The notes under the pieces: generated by a model
Database searches by the model: none
What the model was told of the DNA's origin: nothing
What the model saw: the letters and a program-made list of their open reading frames with translations, nothing else
Part shown: in pieces, positions 39,114-48,125 of the stretch
Position numbering within the stretch: position 1 is the first letter of the stretch
Layout of the letters: every line of letters begins with the position of its first letter
Program-made: the position numbers and the translations under genes
NCBI RefSeq assembly: GCF_904063055.1
Contig: NZ_CAJFCN010000009.1
Coordinates: 124,001 to 188,000 of the forward strand
Source of the DNA: Pseudomonas paracarnis
Lineage (GTDB): Bacteria > Pseudomonadota > Gammaproteobacteria > Pseudomonadales > Pseudomonadaceae
Length of the DNA: 64,000 nt
Reading direction: 5' to 3'

Positions 39114-39569
39114 ATGGCATTTCGCCCTCTTACAGCCCGCGCGCCCGGCGTGTTGCTTCGCGAAGCCAAGCCGTTGAAAGCCATCTTTGGCCATGCCAAA
39201 CGCCTGGGCCATTTGCAACGCCTGCTGGAAAGCCAGCTGCAACCTGCCGCACGTGAGCACTGTCATGTGGCGTCCTGGCGAGAAGGCAATCTGCTATTAA
39301 TTGTCACCGATGGTCATTGGGCCACGCGCTTGCGTTATCAGCAAAAACGCTTGCAGCGCCAGTTGATGGCGTTTGAAGAATTCGCCGGCTTGACGCGCAT
39401 TCAGTTCAAGGTACAGCCACCCACCGTGCCGCAAGGCGCAGTGGGGCATACCCTGGACCTGTCGGAAACGGCCGCCGAAACCCTTCAGGCCACCGCCGAA
39501 GGGATCAACGACCCGGGCTTGCGCGCCGCCCTGGAACGGCTGGCCGCCCATGCCCGGCCCAAAGCCTGA
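39114..39569 (+). CDS. dciA: DciA-like protein (DUF721), replicative helicase loader
   Basis: A 151-residue protein with the DUF721 core: KAIFGHAKRLGHLQRLLESQLQ, then NLLLIVTDGHWATRLRYQQKRL (about residues 60–82). DciA loads the DnaB helicase in bacteria that lack DnaC, which includes Pseudomonas. The C-terminal tail is Ala-rich and probably flexible. The position beside secA is conserved in the genus. Confidence 0.85.
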   Translation: MAFRPLTARAPGVLLREAKPLKAIFGHAKRLGHLQRLLESQLQPAAREHCHVASWREGNLLLIVTDGHWATRLRYQQKRLQRQLMAFEEFAGLTRIQFKVQPPTVPQGAVGHTLDLSETAAETLQATAEGINDPGLRAALERLAAHARPKA

Positions 39570-39573
39570 AACG

Positions 39574-41052
39574 TTATTTGCGTTTGCTGCCGCCCAATAA
39601 CGAACCCAGCAGACCACGCACCAACTGGCGCCCCATCTGATTGGCGGCCTGCTGCATGGCTGACTTCAACGCCTTGCCCGCCGTGGTCCCCAGGAAGGCA
39701 CCGGCCCTGTCGGTAAAGCTCGGCTCTTCGGCGGCCGGAGCAGCCTGCTCGGCAGGCCCAAGCTCCTTGCGGGCCATCAGCACTTCATAGGCAGACTCAC
39801 GATCCACCGGCTTGTCATAGCGCCCCAACAGCGGCGAGCTGGCAACCAACGCTTTACGTTCGGCTTCGGTGAGCGGCCCGATCCGCGATTGCGGAGGAGC
39901 AACCAGTACGCGCTGGACGACTTCCGGCGTGCCCTTTTCCTGCAAGGTTCCCACCAAGGCCTCACCAGTGCCCAACTCTGTAAGCACCGACAAGGTATCG
40001 AATGTCGGGTTGGGACGAAAACCGTCCGCCACCGCTCGCAGGGACTTCTGTTCTTTGGCAGTGAACGCGCGCAAACCGTGCTGGATGCGCAGGCCCAGTT
40101 GCGCCAGCACCGTATCCGGCAAGTCGCCCGGCGATTGGGTGACGAAATACACGCCGACGCCTTTGGAACGGATCAGGCGCACTACCTGCTCCAGGCGCTC
40201 CTGCAAGGCTTTTGGCGTATCGGCGAACAACAAGTGCGCCTCGTCGAAAAACAACGCCAGCAACGGTTTGTCGGCATCGCCGCGTTCCGGCAATTGTTCG
40301 AACAACTCTGCCAGCAGCCACAACAGGAAGGTCGCGTAGACCTTCGGCGCTTCATGCACCAAGCGGCTGGCGTCCAGCAGGTGGATGCGCCCACGCCCAT
40401 CACTGGCGGGCTGCAAAATATCCTCCAATTGCAGGGCCGGCTCGCCAAACAGGGCTTCGGCGCCCTGCTGCTCCAGCACTGCCAGACGCCGCAACAAGGC
40501 CTGGCTGGAACCGGTGGTCATCAAGGCGGCGTCTTCGCCCAGTAGCTCCGGGTGATAGCGCAGGTGATTGAGCAGTGCCTTGAGGTCCTTGAGGTCCAGC
40601 AGCAACAGGCCTTCGCGGTCGGCCACTTTGAACGCCGCATAGAGCGCCGATTGCTGGCTGTCGGTGAGCTCCAACAGGCTGCCGAGCAAGAGCGGGCCCA
40701 TTTCACTGATGGTGGTGCGCAACGGATGACCGGATTGGCCGTGGATATCCCACAGGGTGACCGGGTACGCCTGGGCCGTGTAATTAAGGAAGGGCATACC
40801 GGCGATGCGCTCGGCCACTTTGCCCTGGGGGTTGGCGGCGGCGCCCAGGCCGCAGAGGTCGCCTTTGATGTCGGCAGCGAACACCGCCACACCCGCATCA
40901 CTGAAGGCTTCCGCCAGGCGCTGCAAGGTGACGGTCTTGCCGGTGCCCGTGGCGCCAGCGATCAACCCATGACGGTTGGCCAGGCGCATGGACTGGGCGA
41001 TGGGCAGGCCGTCAAGGCCAGCACCGATAAGCAGTTGTGTGGAGTCAGGCAT
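39574..41052 (-). CDS. HerA-like P-loop ATPase (DUF853/YjgR family)
   Basis: A 492-residue cytoplasmic ATPase. Walker A is AGATGTGKTVTLQRL (about residues 32–46), Walker B is LALFFDEAHLLFAD, an arginine-finger-type region follows in QVVRLIRSKGVGVYFVTQSPGDLP, and the C-terminal Gly/Lys-rich tail is LLGSLLGGSKRK. The family is related to HerA/FtsK DNA translocases, but its function is unknown. It converges on dciA with only four bases between the stops. Confidence 0.9.
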   Translation of the reverse strand: MPDSTQLLIGAGLDGLPIAQSMRLANRHGLIAGATGTGKTVTLQRLAEAFSDAGVAVFAADIKGDLCGLGAAANPQGKVAERIAGMPFLNYTAQAYPVTLWDIHGQSGHPLRTTISEMGPLLLGSLLELTDSQQSALYAAFKVADREGLLLLDLKDLKALLNHLRYHPELLGEDAALMTTGSSQALLRRLAVLEQQGAEALFGEPALQLEDILQPASDGRGRIHLLDASRLVHEAPKVYATFLLWLLAELFEQLPERGDADKPLLALFFDEAHLLFADTPKALQERLEQVVRLIRSKGVGVYFVTQSPGDLPDTVLAQLGLRIQHGLRAFTAKEQKSLRAVADGFRPNPTFDTLSVLTELGTGEALVGTLQEKGTPEVVQRVLVAPPQSRIGPLTEAERKALVASSPLLGRYDKPVDRESAYEVLMARKELGPAEQAAPAAEEPSFTDRAGAFLGTTAGKALKSAMQQAANQMGRQLVRGLLGSLLGGSKRK

Positions 41053-41119
41053 TTCGTCACCTATGGTTAATCTTTAGTGCCGCGAGGTCGATATAGACGG
41101 ATGTAAGCCCGACAAAGAC

Positions 41120-41147
41120 TAAAAAACGGTCAGATAATTCCGATATG
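41120..41147 (+). promoter_or_regulatory. Possible FliA (sigma-28) promoter
   Basis: TAAA at 41120–41123 is followed after 14 bases by TCCGATAT, close to the flagellar consensus TAAA-N15-GCCGATAA. It lies about 110 bases upstream of the chemoreceptor gene, a gene class commonly transcribed by FliA. Spacing is one short of ideal. Confidence 0.35.
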
Positions 41148-41257
41148 GACCAACGGAGCTATCACCAGAAATACCACACCTTTTTTGACGCTGCCATTTT
41201 GCGCCTCCCGCATAGGATGCGCCTCGGATATTAAGACCTTAGCGGACCCTTCAAGCC

Positions 41258-43147
41258 ATGAACAAAAATCTGCGCTTCAGCCACAAGATCCTGCTTGCAG
41301 CCTCCCTTATCGTCATCGCCGCTTTCGCGTTGTTTACCCTCTACAACGACTACCTGCAGCGCAACGCGATTCGTGACGACCTCAATAACTACCTGCATGA
41401 GATGGGCGACGTCACCGCCAGCAACATCCAGACTTGGCTCACCGGGCGTATCGCCCTGGTGGAAAACGCCGCACAGAACATCGCCATCAACCCTGAACAA
41501 AGCGTGGTCGCCAGCCTGCTGGAACAGAAAGCGCTGACCTCGTCATTCATGGCCACCTACGTCGGTGACAGCCAGGGCACCTTCACCATTCGTCCTGACA
41601 CCAAGATGCCCGACGGCTTCGATCCGCGTGTTCGCCCCTGGTACAAGGGCGCCCAGGCCAGCAACGGTTCAACCCTGACCGAACCCTATATCGACGCGGC
41701 GACCGGGCAACTGATCATTTCTGTCGCCACGCCCAGCGCCAAGGGTGGCCAGAGCATCGGCGTAGTCGGCGGCGACCTGAGCCTGCAGACCCTGGTGGAC
41801 AACATCGGCGCGCTGGATTTTGGCGGCATGGGTTATGCGTTCCTGGTCAGCGCCGACGGCAAAGTGCTGGTGCACCCGGATAAAGCCCTGGTGATGAAGA
41901 CCCTGGCGGACGTTTATCCAAAAGACACGCCGAAGATCAGCGGCGATTTCAGCGAAGTGCAAGCCAACGGCAAGACCAATATCGTGACGTTTACACCGAT
42001 CAAGGGCCTGCCCTCGGTAAACTAGTACCTGGGCGTTTCGGTGGATAAAGACAAGTCTTTCGCCATGCTCAGTGAGTTTCGCACCTCGGCGGTGATCGCA
42101 ACGATCATCGCGGTGGTGATCATCATCGCCCTGCTCGGCATGCTCATCCGCGTCTTGCTGCAACCTTTGCACCTGATGACCCGAGCCATGCAGGACATTG
42201 CCGACGGTGAAGGCGACCTGACCCGCCGCCTGACCATCCAGAACAATGATGAATTCGGCACCCTGGGCAATGCTTTCAACCGCTTCGTCGAGCGCATTCA
42301 TACCTCGATTCGCGAAGTGTCTTCAGCCACCGAGCACGTCAATGAAGTGGCCCTGCGGGTGGTCAGCGCCTCCAACTCGTCGATGGTCAACTCCGACGAA
42401 CAGGCCAACCGCACTAACAGCGTCGCCGCCGCCATCAACCAACTGGGGGCCGCGGCCCAGGAGATCGCACGCAACGCCGCCCAAGCCTCAAGTCAGGCCA
42501 GCGATACCAGGCACTTGGCCGAAGACGGCCAGCAGGTGGTTGAACGCAATATCAAGGCGATGACGCAGTTATCCAGCATGATCAGCACCTCAAGCACCAA
42601 TATCGAAGCACTTAACAGCAAAACGGTGAATATCGGCCAGATTCTTGAGGTGATCACCAGCATTTCCCAGCAAACCAATCTGCTGGCGCTCAATGCGGCG
42701 ATCGAAGCGGCGCGCGCCGGGGAAGCCGGGCGTGGCTTTGCGGTCGTGGCCGATGAAGTGCGCAACCTCGCTCATCGCACTCAGGAGTCGGCGCAACAGG
42801 TGCAGACGATGATCGAAGAGCTACAGGTGGGCGCCCGGGACTCGGTGACTACCATGAGCGAAAGCCAACGCCACAGCCTGGACAGCGTGGAAATCGCCAA
42901 CCTGGCCGGCGAGCGCCTGAACAGCGTGACCCAGCGCATTGGCGAGATCGACGGTATGAACCAGTCGGTCGCCACCGCCACTGAAGAACAGACCTCGGTG
43001 GTGGAGTCGATCAATATGGACATCACCGAGATCAACACCCTCAACCAGGAAGGGGTGGAAAACCTGCAATCGACCTTGCGCGCCTGCTCGGACCTGGAAC
43101 AACAGGCCTCGCGTTTGAAGCAATTGGTGGGCAGCTTCCGGATCTGA
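41258..43147 (+). pseudogene. Methyl-accepting chemotaxis protein interrupted by an amber codon
   Basis: One frame of 629 sense and stop codons encodes a full chemoreceptor except for TAG at 42023–42025 (codon 256). Before it are transmembrane helix 1 (about 9–30) and the dCACHE ligand domain. After it come helix 2 (about 277–300), HAMP, and the signalling domain with the tip ISQQTNLLALNAAIEAARAGEAGRGFAVVADEVR. The context SVN*YLGVSVDKD is one where chemoreceptors usually have Trp, so TGG to TAG is likely. The truncated product would be a periplasmic sensor without a signalling part. A GTG at 42041 could restart the rest. Sequencing error, mutation or suppression are all possible. Confidence 0.85.
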
Positions 43148-43188
43148 GGGGCAATACCGACCATTACAGCGAACGCAATGCGATCCAA

Positions 43189-43279
43189 TGTGGGAGCGGG
43201 CTTGCTCGCGAAAGCAGTCTATCAGTTGAAGATGTACTGACTGATTCACCGCTTTCGCGAGCAAGCCCGCTCCCACAGG
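43189..43279. repeat. REPIN after the chemoreceptor gene
   Basis: Arms TGTGGGAGCGGGCTTGC (from 43189) and GCAAGCCCGCTCCCACA (to 43277) in inverted orientation, with GCGAGCAAGC-class cores. It lies between the chemoreceptor and the glycosyltransferase genes. Confidence 0.9.
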
Positions 43280-43383
43280 GGACCTGCGTTTAACAGACCG
43301 GCATAACACACCAATCCCAATCGAACATCTATCCTTACCTCAGGTCCATCTAGGGAGAGCAATGGATCGGAGGGATGTTCATC

Positions 43384-44496
43384 GTGCATATCGCTGACAT
43401 AACCATGTTCTACGCCCCGGCCAGCGGTGGCGTACGCACTTACCTTGACGCCAAGCACCGGCGTCTGGCGCTCAAGCCGGGCATTCGCCACAGCCTGTTG
43501 ATACCCGGTGCACACTTGAGCGAGCAGGACGGCATCTTCAAAGTACCGGCGCCCGCCCTGCCCTTCGGCAAAGGCTATCGCTTCCCCCTTCGTTTGGCGC
43601 CTTGGCGAAATGTCCTGCACGATTTACAGCCTGACCTGATCGAAGTTGGCGACCCTTACCTGACCGCCTGGGCCGCACTGGATGCCCGACGCCAATTGGA
43701 TGTGCCGGTCATCGGCTTTTACCACTCCGACCTGCCACTGCTGGTGAGCAATCGCATGGGGCCTTGGTTTACCCCCAATGTTGAAGCCTATGTGCGCAAA
43801 CTCTATGGGAATTTCGACCGAGTGCTCGCCCCCAGCCAGGTAATGGCCGACAAGCTCACCGGGCTTGGCGTCAGAAATGTCTTCGTGCAACCCCTGGGTG
43901 TAGACCTGCAAACCTTCACCCCTGAGGTACGTGACCCCGGCCTGCGCGCCGAACTGGGGATTGGCGAAGACACTCGACTACTGATCTTCGCCGGGCGCGG
44001 CTCCAAGGAGAAAAACCTGCCGGTGCTGCTCAACTGCATGAAACGCCTGGGGGAAGGCTACCACTTGCTGTTGGTGGGCTCCGGCATGCCGGCCAGCGTG
44101 CCAGACAATGTCACCGTGATTGACGGATTCCGGCCCGCCCAACATGTCGCTCGGCTGATGGCCAGCGCCGACGCCTTACTGCATGGTGGCGACCAGGAGA
44201 CCTTCGGCCTGGTGATCCTGGAAGCCATGGCCTGCGGTATTCCAGTGGTCGCCGTGGCGGCCGGGGCCTTTACCGAGATTATCGACGAGCGTTGTGGCGT
44301 GCTGTGTGCGCCAAACAACCCCAAGGCCATGGCCGATGCGGTGCGCGAGTTGTTCAGTACCGACAGCCGACGCCTGGGTGCTCAGGCTCGGCGCCATGTC
44401 GAGCAGCATTATGCGTGGGACACAGTAGTCGACAGCCTGCTGGGGCATTACTGCGCCGTGCTGGGCAGCCATGAACCGATGCTCGCCCATGGCTGA
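43384..44496 (+). CDS. Glycosyltransferase family 4 protein
   Basis: A 370-residue GT-B enzyme. The N-terminal half has the acceptor-side loop APASGGVRTYLDAKHR; the C-terminal half has the donor site with RGSKEKNLPVLL and the EX7E motif in ETFGLVILEAMACGIPVV. Members move sugars from nucleotide donors to lipids or polysaccharides. The GTG at 43384 is chosen because GGAGG lies ten bases upstream; an ATG at 43375 is practically touching the same GGAGG. It overlaps the next gene by eight bases, so it heads a three-gene unit. Acceptor unknown; a membrane lipid is plausible from the neighbours. Confidence 0.85.
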   Translation: MHIADITMFYAPASGGVRTYLDAKHRRLALKPGIRHSLLIPGAHLSEQDGIFKVPAPALPFGKGYRFPLRLAPWRNVLHDLQPDLIEVGDPYLTAWAALDARRQLDVPVIGFYHSDLPLLVSNRMGPWFTPNVEAYVRKLYGNFDRVLAPSQVMADKLTGLGVRNVFVQPLGVDLQTFTPEVRDPGLRAELGIGEDTRLLIFAGRGSKEKNLPVLLNCMKRLGEGYHLLLVGSGMPASVPDNVTVIDGFRPAQHVARLMASADALLHGGDQETFGLVILEAMACGIPVVAVAAGAFTEIIDERCGVLCAPNNPKAMADAVRELFSTDSRRLGAQARRHVEQHYAWDTVVDSLLGHYCAVLGSHEPMLAHG

Positions 44497-45241
44497 GCGC
44501 GCGCTGATGCTGGTACTGCACGACGTGGCACCGCACACCTGGGCCGACTACCGGCCCTTCGTCGAGGCCGTCGATGCACTGGGCGACGTGCCCATCACTT
44601 GGCTGGTGGTGCCGGACTTCCATCACCATGACGACCTGGCCGCCCACCGCGATTTTCGGCGCCTGCTCGATAGCCGTGTCGCCAAGGGCGATGAACTCAC
44701 CTTGCATGGTTATTACCATTGCGACGACCAACCTCGGCCGCGTACGCCAAAAGAATGGTTTATGCGACGCATCTATACCCACGAAGGCGAGTTTTACCAG
44801 CTGTCCGAAGCCGAGGCGTTGCGGCGGTTGACCGCCGGCATTGAGGTATTCCAGCGCAATGGCTGGCCGCTGCATGGCTTTGTTGCGCCAGCCTGGTTGA
44901 TGAGCGATGGCACCCGGCAGGCATTGCGCCAGTTGCCGCTGAGCTACACCAGCGACCCACAACATTTTTATCGCCTACCGGACTTCACGCCTATCAACGC
45001 CCCTGGCCTGGTGTGGAGCGCCCGCAGTGCATGGCGCCGGGGATTGTCCAAAATCCTCACTGATCGCCGTGAACAGCGATGGCAGGCCGCCCCGCTGATC
45101 CGACTGGGTTTGCATCCGGTGGACATGCGCCACAGGTTTTCCCGCGATTATTGGCTAGACACCCTGCAACGCCTGCTCAACGCGGGGCGCGTCCCCCAAA
45201 CCAAGGCCGCCTGGCTGGCGACGCAGCCATGGGCCGACTGA
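44489..45241 (+). CDS. Polysaccharide-deacetylase-like protein (DUF2334)
   Basis: A 250-residue protein with the NodB-like barrel features of DUF2334: LMLVLHDVAPHTW (metal-binding Asp near residue 11), VVPDFHHHDD, ELTLHGYYH and GFVAPAWLMS. It probably removes acyl groups from a sugar. The ATG at 44489 overlaps the upstream stop; an ATG at 44471 is an alternative. No signal peptide is seen, so it would act in the cytoplasm on a glycosyltransferase product. Confidence 0.8.
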   Translation: MAERALMLVLHDVAPHTWADYRPFVEAVDALGDVPITWLVVPDFHHHDDLAAHRDFRRLLDSRVAKGDELTLHGYYHCDDQPRPRTPKEWFMRRIYTHEGEFYQLSEAEALRRLTAGIEVFQRNGWPLHGFVAPAWLMSDGTRQALRQLPLSYTSDPQHFYRLPDFTPINAPGLVWSARSAWRRGLSKILTDRREQRWQAAPLIRLGLHPVDMRHRFSRDYWLDTLQRLLNAGRVPQTKAAWLATQPWAD

Positions 45242-46338
45242 TCTGGTTAGTGTTGGCGCTCTTGGTGGCGCTGGTGATTCCATTGTGGCTGGGCGGCGGC
45301 GAAAGCATTGCGCGCCTGCGCCAGTTTCCGTTGCCCCAGTTACTGGGGATGTTCGCCATGATCATCGGCTGCTGGCTGATCAACAGCCTGCGCATCCGCC
45401 TGTTGCTTGGCGAGCATCGCGGCCAGTTAGGGCCGCTCAAAAGCCTTGGCGTGGTGATATCCACTGAATTCGCCATGTGTGCAACTCCCGGCGGCAGCGG
45501 CGGGCCGTTGACCCTGATGGCCCTGCTGGCGCGCAATGGTATCCGCCCCGCCCATGGCAGCGCGGTGTTCGCCATGGACCAATTGAGCGACCTGATGTTT
45601 TTTCTCTGCGCACTGGTGGGGATCTTGCTGTATGCGCTGTTCCATAGCCTCAGCCCGCGTCTGGAGTGGTTGCTGGGGCTTAGCGCCGTGTCGATGGTGG
45701 GTGGGGTAATCAGTGGCTGGGCCGTGGTGCATGTTCACCGGCGGCTGATTCGCCTGGCGGGTTTGGCACTCAAGGCCATGAAGGTCGGCGCTACCAGCCG
45801 CCGACGCTGGGCACGCCGGTTGCTGCGTTTTCTTGCGGCGTTCAGCGCCACCCTGAAACTACCCCGGAGCACCTTGCTTGGGGTCTTTGCGCTGACCAGC
45901 CTGCATTGGCTGCTGCGTTACAGCGTGCTGTACCTGGCGCTGCGCGGGTTGGGGGGCGAGGTACAGTGGGCCTGGAGCTTTCTGATCCAGATGTTATCCT
46001 TGACTGCGGGGCAGTTCAGCCTGGCGCCAGGCGGGGCCGGCGCTGCGGAATTGACGTCAGCGGCACTGCTGGCGCCCATGGTGGGCACATCCACAGCGGC
46101 TGCGGCAATTCTGATCTGGCGCGCGGTGACCTACTACTTCTATTTGCTGGCCGGTGCGCCAGTGTTTCTATTGATGGTCGGCAAACCGCTGCTCAAGCGT
46201 CTTTTTCAGGGGCGGCAGGCGGCTGGTCCTGCGCCTGTGTCTGCTCCCATAAACGCGCCGCGCCTGGAAAATCAGTACCATCCTCGGCATCCAGCGCGTC
46301 CGGGTCGTAACGGCTCAAACAGCCCTCGCCCAAGGTAG
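45229..46338 (+). CDS. Flippase-like integral membrane protein (LPG synthase TM/UPF0104 family)
   Basis: A 369-residue protein with about eight transmembrane helices (first about 3–24) and the family motifs ATPGGSGGPLTLMALL and LAPGGAGAAELTSAALLAP. The family (YbhN, AglD, MprF flippase domain) is linked with lipid or glycolipid transfer across the membrane. It overlaps the upstream gene by 13 bases. The last 48 residues (after LLKRLFQGRQ) are Pro/Arg/Asn-rich, lack helices, and coincide with the antisense small gene at 46193–46378, so this tail may be poorly constrained. Confidence 0.8.
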   Translation: MGRLIWLVLALLVALVIPLWLGGGESIARLRQFPLPQLLGMFAMIIGCWLINSLRIRLLLGEHRGQLGPLKSLGVVISTEFAMCATPGGSGGPLTLMALLARNGIRPAHGSAVFAMDQLSDLMFFLCALVGILLYALFHSLSPRLEWLLGLSAVSMVGGVISGWAVVHVHRRLIRLAGLALKAMKVGATSRRRWARRLLRFLAAFSATLKLPRSTLLGVFALTSLHWLLRYSVLYLALRGLGGEVQWAWSFLIQMLSLTAGQFSLAPGGAGAAELTSAALLAPMVGTSTAAAAILIWRAVTYYFYLLAGAPVFLLMVGKPLLKRLFQGRQAAGPAPVSAPINAPRLENQYHPRHPARPGRNGSNSPRPR

Positions 46339-46378
46339 CAGGCGCCCGTGAGGTGGCTTTATCCAGAGGGTCGCTCAT
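46193..46378 (-). CDS. Small hydrophilic protein antisense to the flippase gene end
   Basis: A 61-residue acidic protein (starts MSDPLDKATSRAPATLGEG, then CLSRYDPDALDAEDGTDFPGA) with AGGAG seven bases before the ATG and codon use that looks coding. It seems to be a conserved Pseudomonas small protein of unknown function, but that is from memory. Its last 146 bases overlap the 3' end of the flippase gene on the other strand. It lies after the purU terminator, so it has its own promoter or reads through. Confidence 0.65.
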   Translation of the reverse strand: MSDPLDKATSRAPATLGEGCLSRYDPDALDAEDGTDFPGAARLWEQTQAQDQPPAAPEKDA

Positions 46379-46400
46379 GTGAATCTCCTGAAACAGAAAT

Positions 46401-46435
46401 AAAAAAGGGCCTGGAGAGTTTTACCTCCAGGCCCC
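46401..46435 (-). terminator. Terminator of purU
   Basis: On the minus strand GGGCCTGGAG and CTCCAGGCCC arms around GTAAAACT are followed by six T residues. It lies 26 bases after the purU stop. Confidence 0.9.
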
Positions 46436-46461
46436 GGTGTCTTTCAATCAAAATCGCTGGG

Positions 46462-47310
46462 TCAGAAGACCACGGTCTTGTTGCCGTGCACCAACACGCG
46501 ATCTTCCAAGTGATAGCGCAAGCCACGGGCCAGCACCATCTTCTCGACGTCACGGCCGAAGCGCACCATGTCTTCAATGCTGTCGCTGTGGCTGACGCGC
46601 ACCACGTCCTGCTCGATGATCGGGCCGGCGTCCAGCTCTTCGGTCACGTAGTGGCAGGTTGCACCAATCAGCTTCACGCCACGCAGGGAAGCCTGGTGAT
46701 ACGGCTTGGCACCGACAAAGGACGGCAAGAAGCTGTGGTGGATGTTGATCACCTTGCCAGCGTATTCGCGGCACAGTTCCGGTGGCAGGATTTGCATGTA
46801 GCGCGCCAGCACCACTACATCTGCATCATGCTGCTTGACCAGACGCGACACCTCGGCAAATGCCGGTTCCTTGTCCTGTGGGTTGACCGGCACATGGTAA
46901 TAAGGGATGCCATGCCATTCGACCATGCTGCGCAGGTCATCGTGGTTGGAGATCACGCAAGCAATCTCGCAATCGAGTTCGTCGCTGTGCCAGCGGTGCA
47001 GCAGGTCTGCCAGGCAGTGGGATTCGCGGCTGGCCATCAGCACCACGCGTTTCTTCTGCTCTGTATCGGTGATGTGCCAGGTCATCGAAAACTCTTCGGC
47101 AATCGGCGCAAACGCCTCGCGGAATGCTTCCAGGCCAAAGGGCAGCGTATCGGCACGGATTTCGTGACGCATGAAAAACCAACCACTGAGATCGTCCGAG
47201 TGATGGCTCGCCTCGGTGATCCAGCCATTATGGGAAGCCAGAAAGTTACTGACCTTGGCAACGATGCCAACCCGGTCCGGGCAAGCAATCACCAGCCGAA
47301 AAGTGCGCAT
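46462..47310 (-). CDS. purU: Formyltetrahydrofolate deformylase
   Basis: A 282-residue enzyme that hydrolyses 10-formyl-THF to THF and formate, balancing one-carbon units. An N-terminal ACT domain (residues 1–80, RLVIACPDRVGIVAKVSNF) is followed by the formyltransferase-like domain with YMQILPPELC, the catalytic INIHHSFLPSFVGAKPYHQA, and GATCHYVTEELDAGPIIEQD. ATG 47310 gives the family start; a GTG eight codons upstream is less likely. Confidence 0.96.
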   Translation of the reverse strand: MRTFRLVIACPDRVGIVAKVSNFLASHNGWITEASHHSDDLSGWFFMRHEIRADTLPFGLEAFREAFAPIAEEFSMTWHITDTEQKKRVVLMASRESHCLADLLHRWHSDELDCEIACVISNHDDLRSMVEWHGIPYYHVPVNPQDKEPAFAEVSRLVKQHDADVVVLARYMQILPPELCREYAGKVINIHHSFLPSFVGAKPYHQASLRGVKLIGATCHYVTEELDAGPIIEQDVVRVSHSDSIEDMVRFGRDVEKMVLARGLRYHLEDRVLVHGNKTVVF

Positions 47311-47660
47311 TAGGGGGAAACTCCAGAACTTCACAAAGGCCGCTATTCTAGCGATTACGCAGAAAAACTGCAGTATTCCCTTGCACCTTATCTTGAGGCA
47401 TGGCCGTGGCCCCCCCCTTAATCGTGTAAGGTTTTACCACCGCTATATGACGGTACAACGGCATGCTGAGGTCAGTAGCAAAAAATTAACGCGATTATCT
47501 TTGCGCTTAACGCTGACTAATTAACTCATCGGCCAGGTTTTCTCACACACATTCAATGTCATTCACCTGAATAACGTCTTAAATGTTTACTTGATGAAAT
47601 TGCCTGACTATTATTAGGCCACTCACCCTGTCATTCAGCGTTCTACATAAGGTAGTCCAC
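47311..47660. other. Intergenic region upstream of mvaT
   Basis: 350 bases without a gene between purU (−) and mvaT (+). The right part (47480–47655) is A+T-rich with repeated TTAA/ATTAAC steps, as in H-NS-like promoters that bind their own product; autoregulation is plausible but not shown. Confidence 0.4.
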
Positions 47661-48035
47661 ATGTCACTGATCAACGAATACCGCGCCACCGAAGAAGCTA
47701 TCAAAGAGCTGCAAGCCCGTTTGAAGAACCTGTCCGAAGACGACAAGCTGAAAACCGAGCTGGAATTCGAAGGCAAATTGCGCACCCTGATGGGTGAATA
47801 CTCCAAATCCCTGCGTGACATCATCGCGCTGCTGGATCCAGAGTCGAAAGTTAAAGCACCGCGCGGCGCTGTGAAAACTACCGGCACCAAGCGTGCTCGC
47901 AAGGTCAAGCAATACAAAAACCCACACAACGGCGAAGTGATTGAAACCAAAGGTGGCAACCACAAAACTCTGAAAGAGTGGAAAGCCAAGTGGGGCGGTG
48001 ACGTAGTTGAAGGTTGGGCAACCCTGCTGGGCTAA
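47661..48035 (+). CDS. mvaT: H-NS-family xenogeneic silencer MvaT
   Basis: A 124-residue nucleoid protein. The N-terminal coiled coil (residues 1–60, MSLINEYRATEEAIKELQAR) oligomerises; a basic linker (KTTGTKRARKVKQYK) leads to the DNA-binding end GGNHKTLKEWKAKWG, which reads A+T-rich minor grooves. The sequence closely follows P. aeruginosa MvaT by eye. It is expected to silence foreign A+T-rich genes such as the cassette at 777–3200. Confidence 0.96.
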   Translation: MSLINEYRATEEAIKELQARLKNLSEDDKLKTELEFEGKLRTLMGEYSKSLRDIIALLDPESKVKAPRGAVKTTGTKRARKVKQYKNPHNGEVIETKGGNHKTLKEWKAKWGGDVVEGWATLLG

Positions 48036-48069
48036 GCCCGGTCGGACGTTCACCCGATACGTCACACAT

Positions 48070-48098
48070 GAAAAACGCCAGCTTGCTGGCGTTTTTTA
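48070..48098. terminator. Terminator between mvaT and sbcB
   Basis: AAAACGCCAGC and GCTGGCGTTTT arms with a two-base loop, A run before and T run after; it can serve both converging genes. Confidence 0.88.
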
Positions 48099-48125
48099 TT
48101 GTCTGAATATTCTGTAGTTATGCGC

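Noticed and set aside
42041..43147. A separate, intact chemoreceptor gene starting at GTG 42041
   Set aside because: It is in the same frame as the upstream part, has no ribosome site, and lacks the N-terminal anchor and ligand domain; one interrupted gene explains it better.
43290..43383. Pho box upstream of the glycosyltransferase operon
   Set aside because: I looked for CTGTCAT-type direct repeats, because such genes can be phosphate-regulated, and found none.
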